Source: Boesenbergia rotunda | Taxonomy: Eukaryota > Streptophyta > Magnoliopsida > Zingiberales > Zingiberaceae | Direction of reading: 5' to 3' | DNA: 64,000 nucleotides | Assembly: GCA_024364735.1 (NCBI GenBank) | Contig: JAGFNQ010002315.1 | Location: 287,738-351,737, forward strand | Translations under genes and position numbers: made by a program | Shown: positions 12,039 through 24,344 of the stretch, in pieces | Position numbering within the stretch: position 1 is the stretch's first letter | Layout of the letters: each line of letters opens with the position of its first letter | The notes under the pieces: generated by a model | What the model was told of the DNA's origin: nothing | Seen by the model: only the letters and a program-made list of their open reading frames with translations | Database searches by the model: none

Positions 12039-12360
12039 CATACCACCAAACGTCCTAGCTTTTATGAAAAATAATTTATTTATTTTTTAAATATACAAGG
12101 TTGTGTACTTCAAACTTATGTGAGTATTTAATCGATCCAAAAAAGAAAAGATTAATACTTAATAAAATTGTAAATACGCCTATGATAATAAATATGCGAC
12201 AGTTATTTTATTTTATTTACATATGAACGACAAATCGGTCTAAAGGAACATTTATTGTTTGATATATTCTTAATATAAGTATTTGACTACTATTCTTATT
12301 TGAAGACTTATTATATGTTTGTTATTATATTTCAACGTTCAATAATGATGTTGTGTTAAA
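12039..12360. other. AT-rich spacer
   Basis: No coding signal or repeat structure seen between the solo LTR and the gag relic. Confidence 0.45.
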
Positions 12361-12882
12361 GACTAATGCTCCTCCACTCCTTATGGATAAAGGTACCAGC
12401 TCTAATGACAAGTGGGAGATGGAAAAGTGGGAAATATCAAACCACATGTGGTTGATGATCATGAAAAAAGTCATTTCATGAACATTCAGGAGCACAATAA
12501 CTAAAGTTAAGGAATTCCTTGCTTAAATTGAAAAGAGGTTCATCAAAAAATGAGAAGGTTGAAATAAGCACACTCTTGACAATCTTAGTTTCAATGAAGT
12601 ATAACGGTAAGGGCAATATAAGGGAATACACCATAGATGTCTCATTTTACTTCCAAATTAAAGACACTTAAGCTATAACCCACAGAGGAGGACTTGTTCT
12701 TCAGACATAGTTTAGCCAATTTAATGTCTTACTATAATTGTCAAAAAGAGACTTGGTCTATGAATGAGCTCACCTCACATTATGTTGTTGAAGAGAAAAG
12801 GTTAAAGCAAAATAAGATTGAGAGTGCTCACCCGACCTTGCCCCCCTAAGAATAGGAATACAAATAAAAAAAAAGTAAAATG
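12361..12882 (+). pseudogene. Copia gag relic
   Basis: Decayed capsid-region sequence of a Ty1/Copia element. Frame-jumping translation shows EISTLLTILVSMKYNGKGNI (about 12562-12620), REYT, a YNCQKETWSMNELTSHYVVE-like run (about 12736-12795) and EKRLKQNKIESAHP (about 12795-12835), as in gag of Ale/Retrofit-type elements. Multiple stops and shifts exclude function. It ends abruptly at 12882 where a TGTTGG LTR start follows. A zinc-knuckle and protease continuation occurs at 31331-31525, so this may be the first part of one relic split by the stack in between. Confidence 0.6.
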
Positions 12883-14991
12883 TGTTGGTGCAATCAACTG
12901 GCCCTATCAAGGTTGATCAAGTTGATTAAGCTCGAGTTGACTTAAGTTGAGATTTGATGTTTGATCAATATATTAGTTGGTCGAGATGTCAAGTAAGTTA
13001 AGGTTTATCGGATACTTAACAATCAATCAATATGTTAAATTAGTTGAGTGAAAAGTCAAGTAGGTCAAGGTTGATCAGATACTTGACAAAATATGAAAAG
13101 TTCAAGTGGGTCATGATCGAGCAAACACTTGACGGTCGGAAGTCTAACATGGAGTTGACATGAGACAGAAAGTTCAAATGTGTCACGGTGGACTAGACAC
13201 TTGGTGATTAGAACTCCAATAGGTAGTTAACAAAAAAAAAGTCTAAGTGGGTCGTGTTTGTTGGTGCAGTTTGCACAAATAATCAAATTTAGGTTTTGAT
13301 ATATGATAAATGGTTAAAGTTAGATATTATGTATTTCTAACCATTTTACTAAGTATGTAGGATTAAAAGCTTAAGGACCTGACACCAGGCTAAAGCCCAG
13401 GTAAGTTGATATCTGACAGGAAGTCTAATTTGGTTCGTAAAACTTGACAACTGGTTGAATCCTAGATATGTTGATACCTAGCATGAAGTCTAGATGGGTC
13501 CGCGAAACTTGACAACTGTCTGAAGTCTAGATGGGGGCATTCGGCAAGAAAACCTAGTGGGTCAAAGAAGTCAAGTAGAAACTGCAAACGGTAAGTATGG
13601 TAGGTCACTAGAGAAGAGATCCGGGGAGGACGAGTCCTCGGTGGAACTATAGGCACATCCCAGCATAGAGAAATTTTGGATATCTAAATTGAGGCCTTAA
13701 CTAGATATTGTCTTCCCGAGACTAAGATCAAATCGCAAAAAGAAAGCCTTGGATGAACAATATTCGAGGTGCCTCAGTTGAGGCGCCTTGGATGGCTGAG
13801 GGCCCCTCCGCATTGTCGCGCAATGGAGATCAAATTTCAGCATCTGAGATGCCTCAACTGGGAGCCAAGGCACCTTAATTCGGATCTGAAGTGCCTCAAA
13901 AGGGTTGGAAGGCGCCTTCGAGTGGAGATGTTGCGTAGGTTACACATCATATCAAAGCTACAATCTAAGGCACCCTAATTGGGAACTAGGGTGCCCTCAA
14001 CAATCTTTATAAGGCTGGTTCATCCAAGGATTTGGACACAACTTTTCTCCGAGTTACTAAAATCATCGACTATGTCTAACCGTTGCCGGAAGACCGATGC
14101 CAACACGCGAATGCAACCGAATTCCTACAACTGTGTTAGGTAACGAATGTTAAAGTGCAAATTCTTTTATTATTGCAAAGGGAAGTGTAGGTTTGTTACA
14201 CTTCCCAGTTCTTCTCTTATACTCGATCACTCTACCGGGAGTTTACTGATAGAGGATATTAGTGGATTACCCGTTGGAAAGGTCTAAGGAACCTAGTCTT
14301 GGAGTAGAAGTCATCGAAGGCTCCTAACTAAGTAAAAACTAATCTTATACCGTTTCGTTTGTTTTTCAGTCATATTGCTTTATTTTCTGCTACACACTCA
14401 TTTCTAAAATACTAAAAAAAACTATTTTAAAAGACACGTGATTCACCCTCCACCCCTCACGTGCATCGGTCTTACAATGGTTGACTGAACACTTAGCGGT
14501 CAGAAGTACAATATGGAGTTGGCACGAGACAGGAAATTCAAGTGGCTCATAGTTGACCGAACACTTGATAATCAGAAGTCCAATAGGTAGTTGGCAAAAA
14601 AAGTCCAAGTGGGTCACGGTTGATCAGACATTTAGAGGTAAAAGTCCAACATAGAGTTGGTATAAGGCGTGAAGTCTCATCAGGTCAAGGTTGACCAAAT
14701 GTCAGGCAATAATGAAGTCCCGGTAGATCAAGTTTGATCAGATGTTAGACAACGAGGAAGTTCCGACAGAGCAAACTTTTGAAGATCATAACTTTTAATC
14801 TTTTGACTCAGATATTAGAACGAGAGACTCTAAGATGCAAAATAGAGCTTATTCAGAGATTTATATATTTACTCAATATCAGTCGACTGATTATGGGTAT
14901 TAGTTGACTAATTTTGATCACAACCGAATAGAAGCAAGTTGATTCTATTGTTCTACTTGATTGATGACATCAATTAACTTATGGTTGATAT
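12883..14991 (+). mobile_element. LTR fragment (element F), interrupted
   Basis: Starts TGTTGGTGCAATCAACTGG directly after AAATG. It contains degenerate direct repeats of the type AAGTCCAAGTGGGTCACGGT / TGACCGAACACTTGG at 12990-13250, continued at 14477-14760, and a CAGTCGACTG palindrome near 14882. It is split by a solo LTR (13259-14476) and ends where another LTR begins at 14992. No coding region. A right counterpart may be the LTR-like tail at 31036-31330. Confidence 0.55.
13259..14476 (+). mobile_element. Nested solo LTR (1,218 bp)
   Basis: Starts TGTTGGTGCAGTTTGCAC and ends CGTGCATCGGTCTTACA, both typical Copia LTR ends. The degenerate repeats of element F resume immediately after it. 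The flanking pentamers GTGTT (13254-13258) and ATGGT (14477-14481) match at three of five bases, so the target duplication is decayed. The interior has several GAGGCGCC-type near-palindromes (13767-13990) and a possible transcription start region near 14010 (TTTATAAGGC). Confidence 0.65.
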
Positions 14992-15933
14992 TGTGAGTAC
15001 CTCAGGTTAGTTTTGATGTGATCAACCGATTTAAGTTGAGTCTCGTGTATTTGATGCCTTATGTTTGAGTATCCAGGGACTTAAGAGCACAAGAAGTTGA
15101 GTAAATGACGTAGCAAATGAGAAGGATGATACAAGAAGGGAGTCGACGGGATCAATGCATCCAAGGGACTAGGAGCTACGGAAGAATACACTGGTTGAGT
15201 GAGAAGGATGCACAAGGTGCATCCAAGGGACGAGAAACCTGCTCAAGGAGAATGTCAGAGTTGGGTTTGGGTGAGCTCAACTCTGGACAACCGGACCATC
15301 ACCCAAGCGAGCAGAACGAATAATGGTTAATGCTGAAATTGACCATTCAGATGAACAATGCTCAAGGCACCAAGTATATAGATTGAAGGCGCTTCGAATG
15401 AACAACATTCGAGATGCCTCAGATATGGACTTAAGATGCCTCAGATGAACAGTGCTCGAGGCACCTCAGATCAGGATTGAAGGCGTCTCCAATGCAACAA
15501 AACCGTTAAAGAGATGTTACAACGTGGATAAAAGTTTAACACCTTGAGGGTGACTTGGATGACATTGAAGGCCTCCAATGCCACGTCAGCAATGATAACT
15601 TTTACTCAACAGGTTATAAACAACACCATGGAATTAGGAGTTCAATACAACACTTGAATTCATTTTTTGTATTCCTTTCTTAGTTTTTAAAGACTATAAA
15701 AGGTTACACCGCCTTCACGAAAGAGTTTCTTTATTGTGCTTTTCAATTGCCTTGAGTTAACAACCACCGAGGTTGTAATCAAGTAAACTCTGAGTCTCTT
15801 ACTATTTTTTATGTTATTCTTTTTGATTAATTAATATGTATTTGTCTTTGCTAAGAAGAAAGAAGAGAAGATTTACTTTTAATTTCGGGACTATTCACTG
15901 GCCCCCCCCTCAACCGATCTTGTCGATCCTACA
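14992..15933 (+). mobile_element. 5' LTR of Copia element E (942 bp)
   Basis: Begins TGTGAGTACCTCAGG and runs through GATGTGATCAACCGA, matching the LTRs of element B and the solo LTR at 17838. It ends CGATCCTACA directly before a primer-binding site. Interior holds GAGGCACCTCAGAT-type near-palindromes (15360-15490) and a GCCACGTCAGCAATG segment. The 5' flank is element F. Confidence 0.75.
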
Positions 15934-15934
15934 A

Positions 15935-15947
15935 TTAGTATCAGAGC
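15935..15947 (+). promoter_or_regulatory. Primer-binding site of element E
   Basis: TTAGTATCAGAGC differs by one base from the plant initiator tRNA-Met primer site TTGGTATCAGAGC and lies one base after the LTR end. Confidence 0.8.
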
Positions 15948-15999
15948 CCAACCACTTTAGAAGGACTAACCACTACTAACCACTAGCTAAAGCAACAAG

Positions 16000-16475
16000 A
16001 TGATGGTCGGATCAAACATTCATCCACTAAGATTCAAGGAAGAGTTTGCGCTATGGAAATGCCAAATGGAGGTATTATTCAAAACAAACTTTGACATTTT
16101 ATTAACAATTAAATATGATTTTGAAGTACCCAAAGACGTCAATAGAGAAATAAAGGAAGAGCATCTATGGAATAAGAAGCAGTAGACCAACTCTGTGGCA
16201 AACGATAAAGCAGAGTTTCATCTGCTAAGCGCTCTACCACCTCAAGAAGTCAACTGGATTGACGCCTATAACTCCGCCAAAGAACTTTGGGAGAAGTTTC
16301 TGGAGCTCTACAAAGGAACCCCGGAGGCTAAGCTATCAAGACGAGACTCTGAAATCAACTAATGAATCTCCAGATGGAAAAGGGAGAAAAGGTGGTTCAA
16401 CTGCACCCAAAACTTAAAGATCTGATAACTGAACTCAACAACCTTGGAGAAACAGTAATGAATCAGGATTCACTG
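16000..16475 (+). pseudogene. Copia gag (UBN2-type), element E, truncated
   Basis: Capsid-region protein of a Copia element. The ATG at 16000 follows AGCAACAAG. Residues include ALWKCQMEVLFKTNFDILL, then EEHLWNKKQ and a TAG stop (16183-16185), after which the frame continues VANDKAEFHLLSALPP, SAKELWEKFLELY and, after another shift, LKDLITELNNLGE (about 16417-16455). The same domain is in element B, so E and B are one family in opposite orientation. The TAG stands where B has a Gln codon, consistent with CAG to TAG. No zinc knuckle or pol follows: unrelated sequence starts near 16476. Confidence 0.7.
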
Positions 16476-16810
16476 ATAGTGTCTCGCAAGTACACAAGAA
16501 TGTCGTCAAGTAATAAAAGATATCGTATCTACAGGGACTGAGGATGACAACCATTAGGGAGTTCACAAGCATGAGCTAGCTAGACAATCGGAAAGAGAGT
16601 AAAGATCGCACAGAAACATGCTTATAGGGAGAGAAAGAGCGGAGAAGAGAAGAGAGGAAATCTAAACTCTTGAGAAGGAAAAGCTATGAGAAGGGGATTT
16701 CCTAGGGCATAGGTTTTCATGTGATGGTCTTTGATGTTCCATGGGTTGATAATGCCTTGATCTCTATAGTTTGGGATCACAGATAGTCCAACTAGATTAG
16801 TGGTGTGGGT
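16476..16810. other. Unclassified repeat fragment
   Basis: Purine-rich sequence including TCGCAAGTACACAAGAATGT and GAGAGAAAGAGCGGAGAAGA. It resembles no coding family I recognise and is bounded by the gag of element E and the LTR of element A. Confidence 0.4.
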
Positions 16811-17806
16811 TGTTGTTGGTGCAATCATGCTCCAAGTATTATTTACTTTTGATGTTTGGTTAAATAAGTTTAAGTTAGGCAATGTTGATGATCTAACATG
16901 AAAATTGAGTAAGCAGGTATAAAGAAAAGTCCAGATATGAAGACTTGGCAAGGGAAGCCCAAGAAGATAGTCTTGGCGGATGAAGTCCCAGAGGTGCGAC
17001 CTCTTGGCAAAAGAAAACTTAGCATGACAAAGCCGAAGGAAACACTTCAAGGCAAGCGCAAGGATGAGAAGTCGAGGGCTCGGAAGCATCCTAAGGGCGT
17101 AAGGTTGAAGGGCGTAAGGCTGATGGAAGATGTTTGAAGCATAAGTCTAGGCTAAGGGTTTGGTTTAAGTATGAAAGATTATGGTCAAAACTGCAGCAAT
17201 GTCACATTCATTATGAATCAGTCGAATGATAAGAATATCAGTCGATTGATACCCGATCCTAGACCAAATAAAGAGATCAGTCGACTGGGTGAGGTCCCAG
17301 TTGACTGATATGTTATCATTGCATGCTGACGGAAGAAAATCAAATAAAATCTACAGTGATTGTTGAAGCCCATCAGTCGACTGATGGTGATATCAGTCGA
17401 CTGATGTTGAGAACAGTACAAAAGCAAATATTAAAACTTGAAAAAGAAACAACTTGATCTACTCTTGTTTTTTACATATTCTGAGATTTCCAAGCTTACA
17501 AATTCTAAATCTCTTCCTCCAAAATCACTCTTATCTTGTAAGAGGAAGAGATCATCTTATAAGAGTTTCTCCACCTTCAAGCTTGATTTAAAAAAGAGAA
17601 GAGCATAGTGGAGATTGATTGTATGGGTGTGTGGATCTTTGAATTAATCACCTCAAGGAGGTGAAGACCAAGTAAATCAAGAGAGTTAGCATTGTTTTAA
17701 TTATTTTTGATTTTGTCTATGTTTTCTTATGCTTCCGCTAACAACTTGTAGACAAAATTGAAGAGAAACTATTCACCCTTTGCTGCTAGATGCAAAGGTC
17801 CTAATA
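16811..17806 (+). mobile_element. 5' LTR of element A
   Basis: Starts TGTTGTTGGTGCAATC (an alternative TG is at 16814) and ends near GGTCCTAATA, with the final CA changed to TA, just before the primer site. The interior has at least four ATCAGTCGACTGAT-type palindromes between 17218 and 17408. No second copy is visible in the window. Confidence 0.65.
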
Positions 17807-17807
17807 A

Positions 17808-17820
17808 GTGATATCAGAGC
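17808..17820 (+). promoter_or_regulatory. Primer-binding site of element A
   Basis: GTGATATCAGAGC is a tRNA-Met-type primer site variant. The leader continues TTAGATTACCTCGGTAG and resumes after the nested solo LTR. Confidence 0.75.
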
Positions 17821-17837
17821 TTAGATTACCTCGGTAG

Positions 17838-18796
17838 TGTTGGTGCCCCGGTTGGTTTTGATGTGATCAACCAAGTTAAGTTAGGTCCTGTTGGTTTTAA
17901 TACCTCTGCTAAGTGTGCAGGAACTTAGGTACGGAGGAAGTCGAGCGTAAGACGCAGCTGACGAGAAGGATTGCGCGGGGAAGTGAGCCGACGGGCTCGG
18001 TACAATCCGAGGGACGCGGAAGCTGCGAAAGAGTACGTCGGTGGAGCGAGAAGGACGCGTGCGGTGTCCGAGGGACGAGAAGCCGGGAGGAAGGACGCTC
18101 GAGGGGCGAAAGGCCGAAGTCAGGTTCGGGTGAGCCTAACTCCGGTTGGCCGGAAATCACCCAGAAGACGAAGAATCAAAAAGACTGGTCCAAGCGCCCA
18201 AAAGAAAAGAGAAAATTATTTGGTGCCAAGAAGGATCAAACCCTAGACCTCAACAACACACGCTAACCCAATTACCATTTAGGATAAAGGGCGATGGCAG
18301 TAAAATGTTGCCGATATTACTACTTAGAGATTACAACAGCGACATGGAGATTCCAACAGCCATCTCGAGCGAGGAAAGATAAAGTTTTAATTAAAACTTT
18401 ATTTCTTAAAAGATAATGTTACATTATCCTTTAATCAAATCCAATGGATGCAATTTAATCCCATCCAAGATCAACCATCCAGATTAGATCCATGGATCAA
18501 CGGTCAAGAGAAAAGTCATCAACAATCAACAATCCATATTTATTCTCTTAGGCTATAAATAGACTTAGAGGTTTGCTTTAATATTCATTCAATTCATTCT
18601 TGTAATTCTCTCTAAAGTCTAGCGTGCTTTTGTTGTAAGGCTTCTCCGCCACAAGGAGATTTTAATTGAGCGTCCACTGCCTTGGAAGCAACGTTCTTAG
18701 TTGCAACCAAGTTTTTTTTAAAAGACGAGTGTCTTCCATTTCATATTTTGTTTCCGTCTATTCACCCCCCTCTAGCCGGACCAACCCGTTCCAACA
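17838..18796 (+). mobile_element. Solo LTR (959 bp) with perfect target duplication GGTAG
   Basis: Starts TGTTGGTGCCCCGG and ends CCGTTCCAACA, giving TGTTGG/CCAACA terminal inverted repeats. GGTAG is present at 17833-17837 and 18797-18801. The leader of element A continues on both sides. It belongs to the same LTR family as elements B and E, sharing GATGTGATCAACCAAG, GGAGCGAGAAGG and CGAGGGACGAGAAGCC. CpG is frequent in 17940-18170, and a TATA-like GGCTATAAATAGAC is near 18551. Confidence 0.92.
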
Positions 18797-18827
18797 GGTA
18801 GAACTCACTGCCAACCGAAGCATCAAG

Positions 18828-19710
18828 ATGACATTTCAAGAGGGATATAGAATCACTCAACCACCTTTCTTTAATAATAACGATTTTGCATATTGAAAAA
18901 GTAGGATGAAGTATTTCTTGACGAATGATATTGAAAATTAGTTTAGTGTTGTAGATGGTTTCAAGAACCTAAAGGATGAGTTCGGAGTACCTCTTCCAAC
19001 CAAGGAGTGGACAAAAGAAGTGTCCAAGAAAGCTCAAGCGAATGTAAAGTCCACAACAACCCTACAATGTGGACTTTCCGAAGAGCAAGTGAACAAGGTT
19101 GGACTATTTAGAATCAAGCGAATCAAGGAGAGCCAAGAGAGATCTCTTGGTGGGCCAACTTCAAATCTTCACCATGAATACTAATGAGACCGTGAGTCAA
19201 ATGCATGGTAGATTCAAGGAGATAGTAAATGGTCTTCTTGTAATAGGTGAGAAAATTGATAATCGGGATCTAATAAGGTATGTTCTTCAATCTTTTCCTA
19301 GAACCACCTTATAGGCATCAATGGCCAATGCGTATAAGGTCTCTAGAGATCTTTTAAGAGTTAAGCTTAATGAATTATTTTATGAGTTTGAACTACATGA
19401 ACAGGCTAACGTGTCTTCAAAAGAGAAAAGCACAACTTTTGTTGTAGAGAAGAAGGAGAAGAAGAAGACAAAGAAAGAAAAGAAGGAAGAATTTTCATAA
19501 TCCAAGTCTGATCAAGAGTCTTTAGATAGCGATGAGGAGATATCGGCTAGTGAAGTGGCTTAATATGTCAAGAAGATGATGGGAAGAACAAAAAAATTTA
19601 CAAAGAGAGATGTGAAGAAGATGTTTTAATCTTCAAAAGGTAAAAATGGTCAAAGTTCAAGTTTTAACACTAATTTCATTTGTTATGAATGCAACAAGAA
19701 ATAACACATC
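18828..19710 (+). pseudogene. Copia gag of element A, N-terminal part
   Basis: Capsid-region protein. ATG at 18828 begins MTFQEGYRITQPPFFNN; later ESRRAKRDLLVGQL (about 19118-19160), MNTNETVSQMHGRFKEIVNG (about 19172-19230), a Lys-rich stretch (about 19430-19500) and the start of the zinc knuckle CYECNKK (about 19680-19700). In-frame stops near 18894, 18938, 19312, 19498, 19560 and 19627; several stand where the family has Trp or Gln, consistent with C-to-T changes. Element B is inserted inside the zinc-knuckle codons; the missing half is at 28227. Confidence 0.8.
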
Positions 19711-20683
19711 TGTAGGACCGTTGGCAGCCCAGCAAGAGGGGGATAAATTACCCTGTAAATCAAAACCTTGATCTTTTGCAAATTCTTACAAAGATAGCAG
19801 ATTAGTTCATGTAATTGATATAAATGAAATCATAAACAACAACTATAAAAAGAGTAAGGGACACCAGAGTTGGTTGCAACCAGAATGGTTGCTAATCCAA
19901 GGCAGTGAAAAATGCACTAAAAGTCTTTTTCATTGTAGGAAGAGAAGCCTCTTGCAATCTTGAAAAGCTCACAAAAAGATTAGAAAATTGAATACAAGTT
20001 GTTGATATTTCTTCCTAGGTCTAGGGGCTATTTATAGCTCGAAAACTAATGTTACCATTGGGTTGACGTGGACCTGAGATGTCTCAATTGTGCTCTGAGG
20101 CGCCTCAGATGGATAAACTTTTATCCACGAAAGCTACGGTAAACTGTTGATAAAGCTTGGTTCGAGGCACCTCAGTTCCAACCTGAGGCACCTCAGATCA
20201 GATTTGAGGCGCCTCAGTTTGAAACTAAGACGCCTCAGCTCTACATTGCGTAGAGTTGCTGCCTTGTAGCTTAGGCGCCTCACTTAGCAACTAGGTGCCT
20301 CTTGCTAGTCAATGTCAACATCCCCGTTGGCTTTGACTTTTGCATCCTTCTTCCACTTGGATGATTTTCGACTAACCAGAGTTAGGCTCACCCAAATCCG
20401 ACTCTGGCTTTTCGCCTTGAACGAGCTTCCTCCCCAGCTTCTCGTCCCTCGGACGTCGTGCACGCCCTTCTCACTCCACTAGTGCACTCTTCCACAGTCT
20501 TTGCGTCCCTCGGATGCACCGAACCCGTCGGCTCCCTTCCCTATGTCATCATTCTCGACTGCTGCGTCTTTCAATTACTTCCTGCATTCCTAAGCTCATG
20601 TACACTTATACACAGGGATCAGAACAGACCAGGACTCAACTTGACTTGGTTGATCACATCAAAACCAACCTAGAGTACTTACA
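19711..20683 (-). mobile_element. 3' LTR of element B
   Basis: Left boundary TGTAGGACCGTTGGCAGCCC; right boundary CTTACA. On the minus strand the LTR starts TGTAAGTACTC. Near-palindromes GAGGCGCCTC and GAGGCACCTC are repeated at about 20095-20300. A TATTTATAGC box (about 20029) is complement-oriented and fits a promoter on the minus strand. Confidence 0.85.
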
Positions 20684-21489
20684 ATCTCTCCCTTTTTGAT
20701 ATGCATCAATCTAAGATAAGTTGGGATAATCAAACAAGAAAATAATATTGATTATTTAAAATAATAAAATAAATATTACAATCTAGCACAAGAAATAATG
20801 CAATAAAATTGACCTCCCCTTAACTTATACGTCATTACTCTTCGCCTTTGATCACATCAAAAATATGATTTAGAATAAAAAAACTTGATGAATTTTGAAA
20901 TATTTAAAATTCAAATTCAACTTTTAAAAAACTTTAACAATTTTTTTAATTACAAAGTCAATTTTTGAAAATAAAATTTTGGAAATTCATTAAATATTTT
21001 TAAAAAATTCAAAAGATTATAGTAACAAGATAAAGTCACTATTTATCAAAAAAAATAAGTTGCAAATGAATCTATTCCAAAGACTACAGTCGATTTAAAT
21101 TTTCTAATATCTTGAAAATATTTTAACAGTTTAAAATTAATTTTGAAATCCAATATATATTTCTACCTATAGGGTTAATCAAGAATTTTGGAGGAATATA
21201 AATTTTAGACACTTTTGTAATTGGCCCTTGTGATTTCTAATATACAAATTAAGACCTCCATTATAAAAATGTTTTTAGGAGAGAAATTTTAGCTAACACA
21301 TGCATAGTCATTTTCTAATTTTGCTACTTGTTTCTTTAATCTTTCATTTTCATGCTTTAAAGAATCATACATATTTTAAGGAGCATGAATGAGCAAATTC
21401 TTTCTTCAAATCTATATTCTTAGTCCTTAACATACACAACGATTTAAACAGGGATCTAATATCACAGTGTAGTTTATTTTGAGGAACCT
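20684..21489 (-). other. 3' non-coding part of element B
   Basis: Begins with ATCTCTCCCTTTTTGAT, which on the minus strand is a purine-rich tract (AAAAAGGGAGAG) used for plus-strand priming. The rest is AT-rich, without pol domains. This is where pol genes of an autonomous element would lie. Confidence 0.65.
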
Positions 21490-21896
21490 TGCGAACCTCA
21501 CTTACCACATCGTCGTGTCTGAAATTGGACACTCCCCCTTCGCTGTTGCTTTCTTCTGTTGAGTCTCCCCATTCATCAGCTCATGTTGGAGGTGGATGCT
21601 CCATCATCCTCTTCTTGATGACTTGCCATAAGTGCAAGTCCGGCGTAGGCCTCGATCTTGGTTTTTTTCTGAAGATGTGTCATCCCACATTGTTTTTAAA
21701 TTCTTGAGCTTTGATTTGTTTCCTTTTCTTTCTTTTTATTCTTTAATTTGGGGCATTGCTCTTTAATGTAACCTTCTTCGTCATAGTGATAACACCTGAC
21801 TTGTCTTTTTCTTGGTGATCATTTCTTGCCCTGCGACTTCATAAATTTGTTAGATTTAAAGTATTCACTGAGTTTTCTTACCATATACGTTATTTC
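21490..21896 (-). pseudogene. Element B gag, zinc-knuckle part
   Basis: On the minus strand this reads a Lys/Arg-rich stretch (KFMKSQGKK), a degenerate zinc knuckle CYHYDEEGYIKEQC where the second Cys and the His are replaced by Tyr, and an acidic tail with DDGAST and STEESNSE. This order is that of Copia gag. It is cut from the N-terminal part (26504-27205) by insertion of element C. The altered ligands suggest the knuckle does not bind zinc. Confidence 0.65.
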
Positions 21897-22852
21897 TGTA
21901 CGAGATCGATGGCCCGGCTAGAGGGGGTGAATAGACGTTGCCCCCAAATCTTCGGTTCTTCTTCTTATTATGTTAGTGCGCAAGCGGAATAACAATTAAC
22001 TTAAACTAACAAGAAGAACACAAACCGTTTAACATGGTTCGGAGATAAAGCTCCTACTCCACAGCTATCCGTAAGGTGGATGATCCCGATCCTTCGGCGG
22101 ATTACTCCGCAGAAAACCTCCGGCTATGCTCGCGTATCTCCTTATGGGTGGAGAAACCTCACCACAAACTCGCACAAGACCTCTGAGCATAAAGACTACT
22201 AATTGGCCATTAACCAAGACCAAATTCGTCGACCCTAGCCAGCCAAACTGAGTTCCCTTAAATAGAGATCGTGCCTGAACTAGCTGTTACCAGTCGGCTG
22301 GTTCTAACACCAGTTAACTGATCTAGCTGCATCCGAACGTTACAGCCCAACGCTCGAATTCTCAGCCAACACCAGTCGACTGCACAGAATATCAGTCGAC
22401 TGATCTTTTTATGACCTCTACCAATTGATTGATCCCATACTAGTCAACTGATAGAATCCTAAACCTAGGGTTTCCCTTCCCGAGTATAATTCTCTTGCAC
22501 TCAGACCCTCACGCCTCACTTGACTCTTCCTTTGTAACTTTGACTCTTGCCTTCAAGCCTTCTTCGCTTTGGCTCTCGTCCCTTGGATGCATACAAGCCC
22601 GCGACTCGTCTCCATATGATATCCTTCACGTATGCCTCGAAGTGGGCTTTCCTCGGCTCATCGTTACTCTCATGTCCATGGTCCCTCGGATGCTCCATCT
22701 TTCACCGGACCCGAAACCATCAAGCTGAGTCTATGTGTATCTTGCAAAACCTGTACACTCAAATACACATTAAATACAAGGGTATACATAACTTAAACCC
22801 TTTGCCCAAACATCAAAACACATGGTCTCACGGACCATAGATTGCCTCAACA
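21897..22852 (-). mobile_element. 3' LTR of element C
   Basis: Plus-strand reading begins TGTACGAGATCGATGGCCCG and ends TTGCCTCAACA. Contains CAGTCGACTG palindromes and relatives at about 22300-22450. Closely matches 25554-26503 over its length. Confidence 0.85.
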
Positions 22853-24344
22853 ATCTCCCCCTTTTTGATATTTGACAATACGTTTAAGTTACGGAAAACA
22901 AATTGAACTTACGTTGTCAAGGCTACACACTTGGACTTATACTGCCAATGCATATGCAAATGCAATGCAAACAATGCATAGATCCTATCACAAGGCATCC
23001 CTCATACATAAACTCCCCAATAAGTTAGGATTTTTCACCAAGGGCTTTTTAAAGCCTATCTAAGGCTCCCCCTATACTTAGACTTACCAAGGGATTTTGA
23101 AGAACCTATCACAAGACTTCACCTTTGACAATAAATGAGCAACAATGCTCCCCCCTTCACCCAAGCTCCCCCTTTAGCTAGGAGTTCTAGCAAAGGTACA
23201 TAAGGTTTTCCCAATTAAACTTTAATTCGCCCCTTTGTCATACATAAAAAAAGCTCCAATAATATCTCAATCATTGGATTCTTTACCCTCTAATGACTAT
23301 AAATAGTGTGTAATAACTCCCCATAAGATTATACACATGTTTGACATTATTAGGACATATTTCGACTTTGCTAAAAATAATTTCAACATGTATCAATCGA
23401 CTATCCTCTGTAATAGTCAACTGATACCTACAAATTAGCCTTTCAGCATTTTTGAACCCAATTTTAGAGATGCATAACTAATTCCACAAATCTTTAAAAA
23501 TTCTCAAATTTTGTGGAGAGGTTTGTGGTACCTGTGTCTACTTGAAAAAAATACATTTAAAAATATACATATCTCAGATCCCAAGATTGGCACAAAACCC
23601 AAAAACTAGCTAAATGGTTTAATTAAATCTTGACCTAAAGTCCTAGTTTTGACTTCCTCTTGATATATCTACCCATATCAAACCACAATGCATCCCTAGC
23701 ATTGATTTATATAACATCTATGCATCAATAATCAAATTTTCATGCAATATGACCCCAATGTCATATTTTTTGCATGAAACACAATTCCACATGTGCCAAA
23801 TCCTTAAGATTGATACTTAAATCCATCTCCAAACCCTTTGACATTTCCATGGTCCATCTAGACTTCCAGGTGATATCTTCCTGAGATCCATTGACCATAA
23901 GTCCAAATTGGCTCTTAGAGCTCCCTTTTGAACTCTTAGTCTTAGCCACCTCCCCAGGTGACTCGTCCACAATAACTAGGCCACACCTGTGTACTTCCGG
24001 TGATTCTTAGCCTACAAACTAACTTTCTTATCCTTGGATACCTTGTCCTTAGTTAAGCTCTTCTTCCCTTGATCCTTGGATACCTTATCTTTTGTTAAGG
24101 TCCTTTTGACCCTTAAATGGCACTCGGTTGCCATTTTTGGATTTTACTTTGCTATAGTCATATGATACTCTTGCATATGACTTTTCCTTAGCATTGGAGA
24201 ACTTAGACTGATATCCCAAACCGAGCTATCATTGTTGGATTTTTGGCTCCCCAACAATTTATCTAACCCCTTACATCCAATAATGAATCTATCTAGGTTT
24301 TCTCCAATTTCTCAAGCTTTGTTCTCAAAGCTTGATTTTCCTTT
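22853..24344 (-). other. 3' non-coding part of element C
   Basis: After the purine tract, several more CTCCCCCT phrases occur (about 23066, 23150, 23165). 23761-23970 is open on the minus strand and rich in Lys/Ser, but I recognise no domain. No protease, integrase or RT motif is visible. Confidence 0.5.

Noticed and set aside
17913..18266. Overlapping plus- and minus-strand open stretches in the solo LTR
   Set aside because: GC-rich LTR sequence open in several frames; no homology recognised.
22495..22840. Open stretches in the LTR of element C
   Set aside because: Within an LTR, not conserved in the second LTR at 25554-26503.
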